Assembly (NCBI RefSeq): GCF_018860525.1
Contig: NZ_JAHKPM010000060.1
Location: forward strand, 1-64,000
Direction of reading: 5' to 3'
DNA length: 64,000 nucleotides
DNA from: Vibrio hepatarius
GTDB lineage: Bacteria; Pseudomonadota; Gammaproteobacteria; Enterobacterales; Vibrionaceae
A program made the translations under genes and the position numbers. Positions 10,892-19,407 of this stretch are shown here, in pieces. Position 1 is the first letter of the stretch. Every line of letters begins with the position of its first letter. The notes beneath the pieces were generated by a model. That model did no database searches. It was not told the DNA's origin and worked only from the letters and a program-made list of their open reading frames with translations.

Positions 10892-10922
10892 AAAGCCAAT
10901 GGTTGATTCTGTTGGCTTTTTT
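10892..10922 (+). terminator. Intrinsic terminator after guaA
   Basis: AAAGCCAA pairs with TTGGCTTT and is followed by a T-run. Confidence 0.8.
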
Positions 10923-11011
10923 CTTTAGTGTTAGAAATAAAGTTACAAACTACATCAACTATTACAAAGTGTAGATTTTTAGCACAAAATGGATTGTTCT
11001 ACGCAGATTTT

Positions 11012-11890
11012 TCAGGACACTTTTCTGAAAGACTTCTCATAATTAATAGTTGACATATCGCCGTTAGTCGTATGTAGCCGATCTAAATTGTAATATCGCA
11101 TAATAAGCTGCCACATCATTTTTCATGTTCTCTCGCGTTGGTTGCGGTACTTTTAGCAACCAGTCATGCTTTAGACTACCAAAGAACCTTTCAACTACCG
11201 CATTTTCCCAACACGCTCCAACATCACACATGCTGGCTCTTATTCCATAGTTAGCAAGTAAAGTGTGATATCGCTTACTGGTATACTGTGAACCTCTGTC
11301 TGAATGAAACACCAAGCCTTTACATGGTTGGCGTAGGTTATAGGCTTTCCTCATCGCTTTACTCACCCAATCCGTGGTCATGCGTTTATCAAGGTAACAC
11401 CCCAAAATGCGCCGGAAATATAAGTCCATAACGATTGCTAGATACATCCAACCTTCGCCCGTCTTTAAATACGCCACATCTCCAGCCCAGACTTGGTTTG
11501 GTGCCACTGGATTAAAGTTTTGGTTAAGCAAATTATCGGCGACCACATCACTATGCTGGCGTTTTGTGGTCACTTTGTACGCCACTCGTTGTGTGACGAC
11601 AAGGCCCAGTTGGTTCATCAGCTTTTGTGTGCCATAGTTACTGACTTTAAAGCCTTCATTGCATAACCGTTTTTGCAGCTATCGATAGCCCAAGCTACTT
11701 CGATTTTCTTTGAATATCACTTTTGCTCTACGATACAGATGCAACTGCTCTTGTGTTATTCGCTTAGGTGGCCTTTTCAGCCAAGCATAATAGGCTGAGC
11801 GACTCACATTCAGGCTTCAATCTAAACGAGCAACAGGATAATCAGAAGTCAGTTGTTTAATTATCTCAAAGGCTACTTGGTTTCCTTTAG
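11012..11890 (-). pseudogene. IS3-family transposase orfB, broken
   Basis: This is the DDE integrase part of an IS3-type transposase. Conserved parts are visible: PNQVWAGDVAYLKT (first D), GLVFHSDRGSQYTS (second D) and the E in ENAVVERFF. Three lesions are readable on the minus strand. A TGA at 11817-11819 replaces what is probably a tryptophan codon, a TAG at 11679-11681 falls after LGYR, and one extra base near 11100 shifts the C-terminus out of YYNLDRLHTTNGDMST. The longest intact piece is 184 residues (11064-11618). Confidence 0.88.
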
Positions 11891-12145
11891 CAACAGAGAA
11901 CAGGCCTTTTTTAGGATGTCCTTTTTATTATAATAACCGCATTAACCATGCTGGTTCGTCAGTAGATAACTCTGAACCGAATTTCTCAAATTCGAATTTC
12001 GCTTTCCAGTTGTAGAGAAGTTTGTCTGTATGCCCAAAGATGCAGCTGCCCTTGAAACGCTGTAGCCTTGTTCAGTGATCAACGCTACCACATTTCGCCG
12101 AAATTCATTGGTATAATTTTTATTTTTATTTTTATTTTTGTCATA
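11873..12145 (-). pseudogene. IS3-family orfA, broken
   Basis: The helix-turn-helix protein of the element is recognisable as YTNEFRRNVVALITEQGYSVSRAAASLGIQ, then in another frame LLYNWKAKFE and finally KKDILKKACSLLLKETK. There is a one-base frameshift near LGIQTN and an apparent loss of about ten codons before the last piece. The N-terminus starts in four copies of AAAAAT encoding Lys-Asn repeats, with no in-frame ATG before an upstream TAA. Confidence 0.8.
12117..12140. repeat. Hexanucleotide tandem repeat (ATTTTT)4
   Basis: Four copies of the 6-bp unit ATTTTT, read AAAAAT on the transposase strand, lie at the 5' end of the broken orfA. They would code for Lys-Asn dipeptides in the orfA frame. 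Copy-number change would not alter the frame, so phase variation is unlikely. Confidence 0.8.
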
Positions 12146-12446
12146 GTCATCTTAATCGTAGGATTATATTCCTATATTAGAGTGTCCTGTTGGATTAAAG
12201 CAGCTCAGAATGAAAGGCATACTGAGGTGCGAAAAAAGGTGGTAGGTAACACTGAGTAAGAGTGGGATATTGGCGTGCAAGCGAAGGTTAGTGTCTTTTG
12301 CTGTTAGTAGGACGAAAAAAGTGGCTATGGATGTCATTAATTCGGTAGTCAATGATGTCTTTCCTAGTTGACTTTCTATAAAGTTGGATTTGCGCTTTGT
12401 GTTTGAACAATTGATCCCAATTTTTGTAGCCAACGAGAGTTAAAAA

Positions 12447-13340
12447 ATGAGTTTATTGCGTATTCTTAAGTTTATTGCGTTACATCCTCTGAATAGAGGT
12501 GGAAGATTAAGTGTTGTTTTTAAGTTTATTAGGTATCAATTCGCTACAAAATTGTTGGAGTCAAAATTTCTGGTTAATTGGGTAAACGATGCCAAGTTTC
12601 TGGTTTCTAAAGGTGAAACTGGACTAACTGGAAATTTATATTGCGGATTGATGGAGTATGAAGATATGAGTTTCCTTCTTCATTACTTAAGGCAAGATGA
12701 TAAATTTTATGATATCGGAGCAAATGTAGGTGCTTACACTATACTCGCAAGCGGTGTGATTGGGGCTGATTCTGTGGCTTTTGAGCCGTTGCCATTAACC
12801 TACGATAGACTTATTGATCAAATTAAAATAAACAGAATAGAGCATTTAGTTGAATCAAATAATAGTGGGGTGGGTGATAAAGCAGATACGTTAGAATTCA
12901 CCAATAACTTGAATTGTATGAATAAGGTTAATACCGATCCCAACAATAGAGATGTGACAATAGTCGATGTCATCACATTGGACGATTACTACAAACCGAC
13001 TAAAACTTCATTTGTAAAAATAGATGTTGAAGGGTACGAGAAGTTTGTTTTAAAGGGAGGTGTTAACTTTTTTTTTAACGAGAATGTTTCGGCTCTCGTT
13101 ATTGAACTTAATGGAAGTGGGACATCATTCGGTGTTGAAGATAATGATGTCCACAAAATCATAACGTCCTTTGGGTTTCGTCCTGTTTCATATGAACCGT
13201 TTAGTAGAAAGCTGTCTCCGCTTGAGTCATACGAGTTAGGTGGCAATACCATCTATGTAAAGGATATTGTCTCCGCTCAACAAAGAGTTACTAACTCTGA
13301 GTCTGTATGTATCCGTACTGCTAATAACTTGGAACTTTAA
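12447..13340 (+). CDS. FkbM family methyltransferase
   Basis: FkbM proteins are SAM-dependent O-methyltransferases, often acting on sugars or polyketides. The SAM-binding motif FYDIGANVGAYT lies near residues 87-98. An acidic pair in AFEPLPLTYDRL and the family signature VDVITLDDYY then FVKIDVEGYEKFVLKG follow. Length is 297. It stands alone between the IS relic and a presumed guaA-end copy, so its original pathway, perhaps surface polysaccharide, is not preserved here. The substrate is unknown. Confidence 0.85.
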   Translation: MSLLRILKFIALHPLNRGGRLSVVFKFIRYQFATKLLESKFLVNWVNDAKFLVSKGETGLTGNLYCGLMEYEDMSFLLHYLRQDDKFYDIGANVGAYTILASGVIGADSVAFEPLPLTYDRLIDQIKINRIEHLVESNNSGVGDKADTLEFTNNLNCMNKVNTDPNNRDVTIVDVITLDDYYKPTKTSFVKIDVEGYEKFVLKGGVNFFFNENVSALVIELNGSGTSFGVEDNDVHKIITSFGFRPVSYEPFSRKLSPLESYELGGNTIYVKDIVSAQQRVTNSESVCIRTANNLEL

Positions 13341-13476
13341 TCCTGAGGTTCCTTACCGCCTTTTAGCTAAGGCACTGATATCAATAGTTCCGTTCTAACT
13401 CACTGACGAAGAGAATAGTTAGAAACTTGTTAGGAATTGGTGTTTAATGCCAAATAAATAAATGCCTTATACTATT

Positions 13477-13494
13477 GCTACTATTGAGTGGGAG
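13477..13494 (+). repeat. Candidate attachment-site copy of the guaA 3' end
   Basis: These 18 bases match the guaA 3' end at 10809-10826 at 16 of 18 positions, and both differences are silent third-codon positions (GCC/GCT and ACG/ACT), so both encode ATIEWE. The stop codon that follows in guaA is replaced by CCG. I read this as a diverged guaA end left by an integrative element. Confidence 0.5.
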
Positions 13495-13590
13495 CCGTGG
13501 TGTTATTGTAGTAATTGCTTTTTGATTAAGAGTTCAATCGCTAATTTTTAGTCTTTTCTCATGCATCTATACAAGATGTTGCTTTAGTTT

Positions 13591-13851
13591 ATGACTACTG
13601 AAAGTCGTAGTAACTCATATACTGAGATTTGGCACTCAAGGAGCAGTACTTTGCTGAAGGCGAAATACCAATATTTAATAAGGCCTGTATCTACACGGGG
13701 GGTGAATATTGGCAGCTTAGTCTGTGGTTGCCAAAAGAAAATAAGCGCTCATGTAAAAGCTTACGGATACAGTGAAGCCACTGCAATTGAAAAGGTAAAG
13801 CTGCATATTACAACTGCAAAACACAACAAACTAGATGAAGAAGAAACGTAG
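13591..13851 (+). CDS. Hypothetical protein, 86 residues
   Basis: An open frame of 86 residues in accessory DNA. I recognise no family. It is basic, contains a CGCQKK stretch and ends in an acidic LDEEET. No convincing ribosome site precedes the ATG, and the surrounding sequence is decayed, so it may be a fragment rather than an active gene. Confidence 0.3.
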   Translation: MTTESRSNSYTEIWHSRSSTLLKAKYQYLIRPVSTRGVNIGSLVCGCQKKISAHVKAYGYSEATAIEKVKLHITTAKHNKLDEEET

Positions 13852-14007
13852 AGTGCGAAAAATCGTGCAGCACACCTTCTAATTGCAGCTAGCAGTGTCA
13901 CAAGCAGATAAACAGTGATGTTATGTGGTAAATATGAGGTTGTTTTTTGATAATTAGTACGGTAGATCCAAATTAAAAAACCTCGTAATCCGATCACTTG
14001 ACAGCAT

Positions 14008-14157
14008 GTGGAGTTAACAGTTCAGTCTGTTTTTAATCGTGAATTAGATAAGACTAGCTTCAAAACGTTTCTAGCTGGTCAGCTGACGAATCATATGATG
14101 CCTAAACGTATAAAAATGGTGTCTGCCTGTGTTGGACACAGATTTAAGAGGGCTTGA
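14008..14157 (+). pseudogene. C-terminal fragment resembling an AMP-dependent ligase
   Basis: The 49-codon frame from a GTG reads like the extreme C-terminus of an acyl-adenylating enzyme: FKTFLAGQLTNHMMPKRIKMV followed by a KRA ending. The stop (14155-14157) lies just before the acetyltransferase start, the spacing of genes once in one operon. The rest of the ligase is missing. The family call rests on this short stretch only. Confidence 0.35.
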
Positions 14158-14159
14158 AG

Positions 14160-14741
14160 GTGGATATAGTAGTGATTGGAACAGGCGGACTTGCACGTGA
14201 ATTCTCTTCATTCTTTTCAAAAGAAGTTAACATAGTTGGTTTTTCCTCCACTAACTCAAATGAGTTTGAAGATTTCTCCTTGTGTGGGGAGTTTTTCGGA
14301 AGCAACATTACTACAGATATTGTATGTACTATACATGCTGTTCTTGCAATTGGTAGTCCAAATGCTAAACGGTCTGTATCTGAAAAGTTGAAGAATTTAG
14401 GTTTTGAATTCCCAAACATTGTTTATTCATCTGCTGTAAGTGCTACAAATCTTGTCGATTGCAACACTGAGGGAGCTATCACTTCTCCGAATTGTGTAAT
14501 CGGTTCAAACGTTGATTTTTCTAATCATGCTTATTTAAATTTTATGGTTGGTGTAGGTCATGACACTCAATTTGAGAGTTACTTACAAGTCAACCCCGGT
14601 GTTCAAATTGGAGGCGTTGTTTCAGTTGGTGAAGGAGTGATCATTGGTTCTGGTTCTGTTGTCTTATCTCCAGTTAGAGAAGGCATTACCGTGATAGGTA
14701 ATCCAGCTAAGCGCCTTAAAATACCAAGCTTCGATGAGTGA
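14160..14741 (+). CDS. NeuD-like sugar O-acetyltransferase
   Basis: Members of this family transfer acetyl or acyl groups to sialic-acid-like or other nucleotide sugars. The N-terminus has the NeuD Rossmann-like motif VVIGTGGLAREF. The second half is a left-handed beta-helix of hexapeptide repeats (ITSPNCVIGSNVDFS, VNPGVQIGGVVSVGEGVIIGSGSVVL) ending in VIGNPAKRL. AAGAGGG at 14146-14152 fits the GTG at 14160 better than the TTG at 14154, so I start there (193 residues). The catalytic-type His lies in GVGHDTQ. It is probably a relic of a surface-polysaccharide cluster. Confidence 0.78.
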   Translation: MDIVVIGTGGLAREFSSFFSKEVNIVGFSSTNSNEFEDFSLCGEFFGSNITTDIVCTIHAVLAIGSPNAKRSVSEKLKNLGFEFPNIVYSSAVSATNLVDCNTEGAITSPNCVIGSNVDFSNHAYLNFMVGVGHDTQFESYLQVNPGVQIGGVVSVGEGVIIGSGSVVLSPVREGITVIGNPAKRLKIPSFDE

Positions 14742-14900
14742 ATTATACGATAGCCAAAAGCGACCAAGCTGTAACTTCCGTAAGTTGCGGTAAGTACGAT
14801 TAGAAAAACTAGCTTAAGAAAACAGACACATCACTAAGTTAGAAATCATAGCTGTGAAATTGAAGTGTTGGGATAATGTGAAAACCATCAACTGAAGATT

Positions 14901-15390
14901 TGGATTGGTGAAGACAAGTTTGCACAGATCGAATCAGCAGCTGAACTACGCGAATAACTAAAAGATAAATAGAGCGCTGCGAAGATAAACAGAAACAAGC
15001 AACGTTCTACTTCAACTGTGCAGAAGGCTATAGTAGTAAAGGCAAACATGCAGCAGCTAAGAAATTCTAAAATGAGAGTGAAAGCCTTTGTGAGGATGTG
15101 TTAGAGATACAGCAAGAAACTTTGCACCATGTCAGTAGTCTTCGCATTTGGTTTGATAGATATATTATTTTTGAGATTGGTGGAGTCTCAACCGCTGATA
15201 TAGTTTCACTGCCTCGTCTTGTTACATCACGTAGTAACGAAAAGAGAGGCATGACAGCAGACTTACTAGCAAGTAGAGCGTAAAGCTAACAGTTGTTGAA
15301 CGTGCAATACACAGCATTGATAGGGATGCAGCACTAGCATCTAAACCCACAGTTTTTAAGCTAGATTTGCTTCTGTATACAGATGACTGA
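14901..15390 (+). pseudogene. Decayed gene of unknown function
   Basis: Several frames join into one protein-like text: WIGEDKFAQIESAAELRE, then after stops KQKQATFYFNCAEG, then LCEDVLEIQQETLHHVSSL with SLPRLVTSRSNEKRG, and finally in another frame KLTVVERAIHSIDRDAA ending LDLLLYTDD. At least two stops and one or two frameshifts separate the pieces. I do not recognise the family. The reading continuity suggests one former gene of about 160 codons. Confidence 0.5.
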
Positions 15391-15819
15391 CCTTCGGCTT
15401 TCAATATGTAATAAGTGATTGCGCAATCTCTTGAATTTCAATAGTTGCACAAGCGTATATAAAATGTGCAAAGTGGTGGTTGAGTTGCATATGAGTTTCA
15501 CACTTACTATTGATGGTTTGTAAGCATCTGATATTAATCAAGGAATTATTAACGTTACTACTGGATGGGAATAACCTCAGACTTGATTTTTGTAAGCCAG
15601 CTTTGATGCTGGCTTTTTTGTATATGCTGACTTTTTATACACTATTTAATGGATTGTATTTTTGAAGCCAGTTTGCATTTTTGGTCACTAGCAAAGTGTT
15701 ATCCCTCTCCACAACCTCAAGATCACTCGCAACTTAAGCTTAGGTTAATGCTTATGTGGTGAATATTTGTATTGCCTTTTCTAATCTTTTCTTGCCTCTT
15801 ATTAACAAGGAAAAGTGTG
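15391..15819. other. Non-coding stretch before the chitinase
   Basis: No gene is supported here. It contains a 21-base stretch at 15554-15574 reading VTTGWE-stop that weakly resembles the guaA end (ATIEWE-stop), a strong terminator hairpin at 15594-15619 with no intact gene before it, and the leader of the chitinase gene. Confidence 0.5.
15594..15619 (+). terminator. Orphan intrinsic terminator
   Basis: AAGCCAGC pairs with GCTGGCTT and is followed by a T-run. No intact gene ends upstream; it may be the original guaA terminator displaced by insertions, or that of the decayed gene. Confidence 0.8.
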
Positions 15820-17433
15820 ATGAGAAAAGCAAATTACTTGGTTGCTACCTTATGTGTGTATGCGGCCTCTCCAAGTTGGGCTGCAATGAATATTCAGCCC
15901 GATCCACTTAATCCAACTGGATACGTTATCAAACGATCTGATATTGAAGCGGTAGAGCAAGTACAGACTTCGAACCCCATGTACCAAGTGTGGTCTCAAG
16001 CGCTTGGGACGGTACCTAACGATATTGTTGAAGCGATAGAACCTGGTTTAGACAGTAACCCGAGTAACGTAAAACGTGCAGAAAGAGTATTTCCAAAGCA
16101 GGAGTGGGACTTTCTTACTCATATGGCAACGTTTGAATATAGCTATATTCGGTTCTTACGTGCAATAGGCAAGTTTCCAGCATTTTGTGGTTTGTACACG
16201 GATGGAAGAGATGCGGATGCGATTTGTAAGCGCTCGATTGTAACGGCATTTGCTCATTTTGCTCAGGAAACTGGCGGACATATTGCTAAAGATAACACTT
16301 CTGATAATCCACTTGGATTAGAAGAATGGCAGCAAGCTTTAGTTCATGTGCGAGAAATGGGGTGGTCTGAAGGTGATGTCGGATACACGACAGGTTGCGG
16401 TCAGAATAATTGGCAGAATAGAAAGTGGCCATGTGGTGCTGGGCAGGGGTATTTCGGGCGAGGGGCTAAACAGTTGTCTTATCATTTCAACTATGGGGCT
16501 TTTTCAGAGGTCATGTTTGCTGGGGATGCAACAGTCTTACTCAATAACCCCGGTTTAGTTGCAGATTCATGGCTTAATCTTGCTTCGGCAATCTGGTTTT
16601 TTCTGACCCCACAAGCTCCCAAACCTGCAATGCTACATGTGATTGATGGAACTTGGCAGCCATCTCAACGAGAAATTGATGCTGGTATTGGGTTTGGGTT
16701 TGGCACCACCATAAATATCATCAACGGAGGAATAGAGTGCGGCGATCAGAACAAAGACAAAGGCCAGCCAGTTAATCGAATCAAATACTGGCGGGGTTTA
16801 TCGTCTCATTATCAGATCCCTCTCAGCCTTGATGAAAAAGACACGTGTTGGCAGCAAACTCCATATGGTAGCCTCAACCTTGATGGCGCTGAAGATGTGC
16901 TTTACACCAATTGGGATGGCAACTGGAAATATTACCCTAATCGTCCCGAGGGTTATTCATTTGAATGTGAGCTAGTTGGTTTTCAAACCGCGTATTCAGC
17001 CCTTGTCGCTGGTGATTATGAAAAATGTGTCACTAACTTTTATGAGTCTCATGCTCAGTGGCCAGAGGTTCGTATTGTTGACCAGCTTGATGTCCCTGAC
17101 CCTAATAAAGGTAATGAGTGGAATATTAACAAGCAATATATGGCGGGTGAAGAAGTTACTTACAAGGAAAATACATATCAAGCTAAGTGGTGGACAAAAG
17201 GAAATCGACCTGATCTAGGTGGACCTTGGGAGAAGCTGTTAGATGGGCCCACAAAGCCAAACCCAAATGAATTTATTCCCTGGCAAGAGGGGGGCACTCA
17301 AGTGAGTGATGGAGATAAAGTGATTCATAATGGAAAATGCTTTCGTGCCAAAAATGGACCAGGAGTGTGGGATACACCCCTGCAGTCTAATTGGTTTTGG
17401 GATGAAATTCAGTGCCCGTCGTTTGAACTGTAA
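15820..17433 (+). CDS. Secreted GH19 chitinase with chitin-binding domain
   Basis: GH19 enzymes cleave chitin by inversion. The ATG at 15820, preceded by AAGGAA, begins a signal peptide (MRKANYLVAT to SWA) with likely cleavage near residue 21. The catalytic domain has the family sequence FAHFAQETGGH with Glu150 as probable general acid, and GRGAKQLSYHFNYGAF in place of the usual GRGPxQLSxxxNYG. Near residues 425-470 a CBM5/12-like domain carries the aromatic AKWWT. A second tryptophan-rich repeat ends the protein. Length is 537. Chitin use is typical of vibrios. Confidence 0.88.
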   Translation: MRKANYLVATLCVYAASPSWAAMNIQPDPLNPTGYVIKRSDIEAVEQVQTSNPMYQVWSQALGTVPNDIVEAIEPGLDSNPSNVKRAERVFPKQEWDFLTHMATFEYSYIRFLRAIGKFPAFCGLYTDGRDADAICKRSIVTAFAHFAQETGGHIAKDNTSDNPLGLEEWQQALVHVREMGWSEGDVGYTTGCGQNNWQNRKWPCGAGQGYFGRGAKQLSYHFNYGAFSEVMFAGDATVLLNNPGLVADSWLNLASAIWFFLTPQAPKPAMLHVIDGTWQPSQREIDAGIGFGFGTTINIINGGIECGDQNKDKGQPVNRIKYWRGLSSHYQIPLSLDEKDTCWQQTPYGSLNLDGAEDVLYTNWDGNWKYYPNRPEGYSFECELVGFQTAYSALVAGDYEKCVTNFYESHAQWPEVRIVDQLDVPDPNKGNEWNINKQYMAGEEVTYKENTYQAKWWTKGNRPDLGGPWEKLLDGPTKPNPNEFIPWQEGGTQVSDGDKVIHNGKCFRAKNGPGVWDTPLQSNWFWDEIQCPSFEL

Positions 17434-17455
17434 CGACTTTTCGCATGGGTAATAT

Positions 17456-17485
17456 AAAGGGGTTAGCACATTGCTAACCCCTTTT
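17456..17485. terminator. Bidirectional terminator, chitinase/agcS
   Basis: AAAGGGGTTAGCA and TGCTAACCCCTTT are fully complementary around a short loop, with T-rich ends on both strands. It serves two converging genes. Confidence 0.9.
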
Positions 17486-17515
17486 CTTACCACTGCTTTT
17501 ATCTTAATTATTGCT

Positions 17516-19054
17516 CTAGGTTGAGGGCTGCTCTACCGGTTTGGACTCGACTTCCGCTGTAGGCTCTTTACCTGTCTTACGACGGTATTTATCTTCCCAG
17601 TAATCAGCACCTTTTATGCCAAGTTTAACAGGGTTGAATATGTATTCAGTGACGCCTTGTTTCTGCTGTTCTTCATAGTCATGCAAGGCTTTTAACGCAG
17701 GCTTTGCCATAAAGAAAATGGTCAGAATACCGACAATGTTTAACCATGCCATCAGGCCAACACCGACATCACCCATCGCCCATGCTAAGTTGGCTGTCTT
17801 AACTGTACCGTAGAACACAACCGCGACAAGCGCCACTTTTAGCATAAACATCAATCCATTAACTTTGATATGGCGACGGATATAGGCCACATTTGTTTCT
17901 GCTATGTAGTAATAGGCAAGAATTGTTGTAAAGGCGAAGAAGAACAAAGCAACAGCAATAAATGGTTTTCCTATACCAGGAAGAGCACTTTCGATCGCCA
18001 TTTGAGTGAACATAGGACCATTTGCTGCGATGTCAGAAGCCACATTTTGCACTAGGAAGCCTTCTGCTCCATGTACATTGTATGCACCTGTAATAATGAT
18101 CATAAAGGCCGTTGCTGAACACACTAGTAAGGTATCAATGTAGATAGAGAATGATTGCACTAAACCTTGCTGAGCTGGATGGTCAACACTTGCCGCAGCC
18201 GCAGCATGAGGCCCTGTACCTTGGCCTGCTTCATTAGAATATACACCGCGTTTAACTCCCCAGCCGATCGCTGCACCAGCGCCAGCCATTGGAGTAAAGG
18301 CATCGCCAATGATCATAGAGAAGACCATAGGTACTTGTTCAATGTTGAGCAAGATAATCACGAATGCAGTAATGATGTAAGCGAGTGCCATGAAAGGGAC
18401 AACAATTTGAGTAAAATTGGCAATTCGTTTCACACCGCCGAAAATGATGAATGCAAGAATGACTGATATGATAGTACCAGTTAAAATTTTGGCAAAACTA
18501 AAGGTGCCTACTGCAGTTTCAACCATCCCGCCAGAACCAAATGCGCCTTCAACGGCATTTCCAATACTGTTTGACTGCACTCCTGGTAGTAAGAATCCAC
18601 AAGCAAAAATGGTTGCGATTGCAAATAACCATGCATACCATTTTTGGCCCATGGCTTTTTCTATGTAATAGGCTGGACCACCACGAAATTCGCCGTTATC
18701 TTCTTCTTTATAGATTTGAGCTAGTGCTGACTCTGCATAAGCTGTAGCAGCTCCGAAGAATGCCACCACCCACATCCAAAATACCGCACCGGGTCCGCCA
18801 AAGCCAATTGCAGCAGCAACACCAGCAATATTTCCTGTTCCTACACGCCCGGATAACGACACTGCAAGTGCTTGAAAGGATGAAATTCCTTTGGACGAAC
18901 TCTTTCCTGAGAGGAGAAGTCGCCACATTTCGCCAAAGTGGCGAATTTGAACAAATCGAGTCATGATTGAGTAGAACAACCCTGATCCCAAACATAGATA
19001 AATCAATGCTGGGCTCCAGATGATTCCATTCAGAAAATCAACTAATGACTGCAT
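17516..19054 (-). CDS. AGCS-family sodium:alanine symporter
   Basis: This inner-membrane transporter takes up alanine or glycine with sodium. Many hydrophobic segments are visible, along with AGCS-type motifs: SGRVGTGNIAGVAAAIGFGGPGA in the first third and GVKRGVYSNEAGQGTGPHAAA. The start at 19054 (MQSLVDFLNGIIW) follows GGGAAAATACTT and gives 512 residues; the longer frame to 19183 would add a poor leader. It lies next to dadA on the same strand, which suggests uptake of alanine for DadA-dependent catabolism. It is not tightly linked to dadA (354-base gap). Confidence 0.93.
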   Translation of the reverse strand: MQSLVDFLNGIIWSPALIYLCLGSGLFYSIMTRFVQIRHFGEMWRLLLSGKSSSKGISSFQALAVSLSGRVGTGNIAGVAAAIGFGGPGAVFWMWVVAFFGAATAYAESALAQIYKEEDNGEFRGGPAYYIEKAMGQKWYAWLFAIATIFACGFLLPGVQSNSIGNAVEGAFGSGGMVETAVGTFSFAKILTGTIISVILAFIIFGGVKRIANFTQIVVPFMALAYIITAFVIILLNIEQVPMVFSMIIGDAFTPMAGAGAAIGWGVKRGVYSNEAGQGTGPHAAAAASVDHPAQQGLVQSFSIYIDTLLVCSATAFMIIITGAYNVHGAEGFLVQNVASDIAANGPMFTQMAIESALPGIGKPFIAVALFFFAFTTILAYYYIAETNVAYIRRHIKVNGLMFMLKVALVAVVFYGTVKTANLAWAMGDVGVGLMAWLNIVGILTIFFMAKPALKALHDYEEQQKQGVTEYIFNPVKLGIKGADYWEDKYRRKTGKEPTAEVESKPVEQPST

Positions 19055-19407
19055 AAGTATTTTCCCTGTTTTATTTTGATTGGTGGTTTTCGCTCTGGAT
19101 ATTAACCTTTTTGTAACTTTAGTGTTAAATGTTTTGTGTTCTAAAGTTGTTTTGCGTGAAGTCAGACACAAAATGCCAAGCAAACGTTAAACCAACCAGT
19201 ACCTATGAATAGGAATAAAAAGATTTTTGCTTTTTATAAGAGGGAGGTTGCTTTTTTAGCGGGGATGAGTAACCTGAAGTTGATGTGCATTAAAATCTGA
19301 ATAAAAACAAAATAAATTAAAACTCAAAGACTTAGTATGCCATCTTTAATGGGCTTGGTCATGCTATGCTTGTTTCAAGAAACATTATATTAACATCCCC
19401 CATGCCG
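19055..19407. other. Non-coding stretch between dadA and agcS
   Basis: No gene, tRNA or recognisable riboswitch is supported. The stretch is AT-rich and holds the agcS leader and promoter region on the minus strand. Confidence 0.5.

Larger units (their letters stand above)
11012..12189 (-). mobile_element. Decayed IS3-family insertion sequence
   Basis: The element is about 1.18 kb and carries overlapping orfA- and orfB-like genes on the minus strand. Its ends are short inverted repeats, CAGGACACT at 11013-11021 and AGTGTCCTG at 12181-12189. I see no clear target-site duplication. Both genes are broken: orfA by a frameshift and a deletion, orfB by two in-frame stops and a frameshift. Without help the copy should be immobile. 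Confidence 0.85.

Noticed and set aside
12164-12433. 89-residue minus-strand frame between the IS and FkbM
   Set aside because: No family text or ribosome site; the sequence crosses the IS end.
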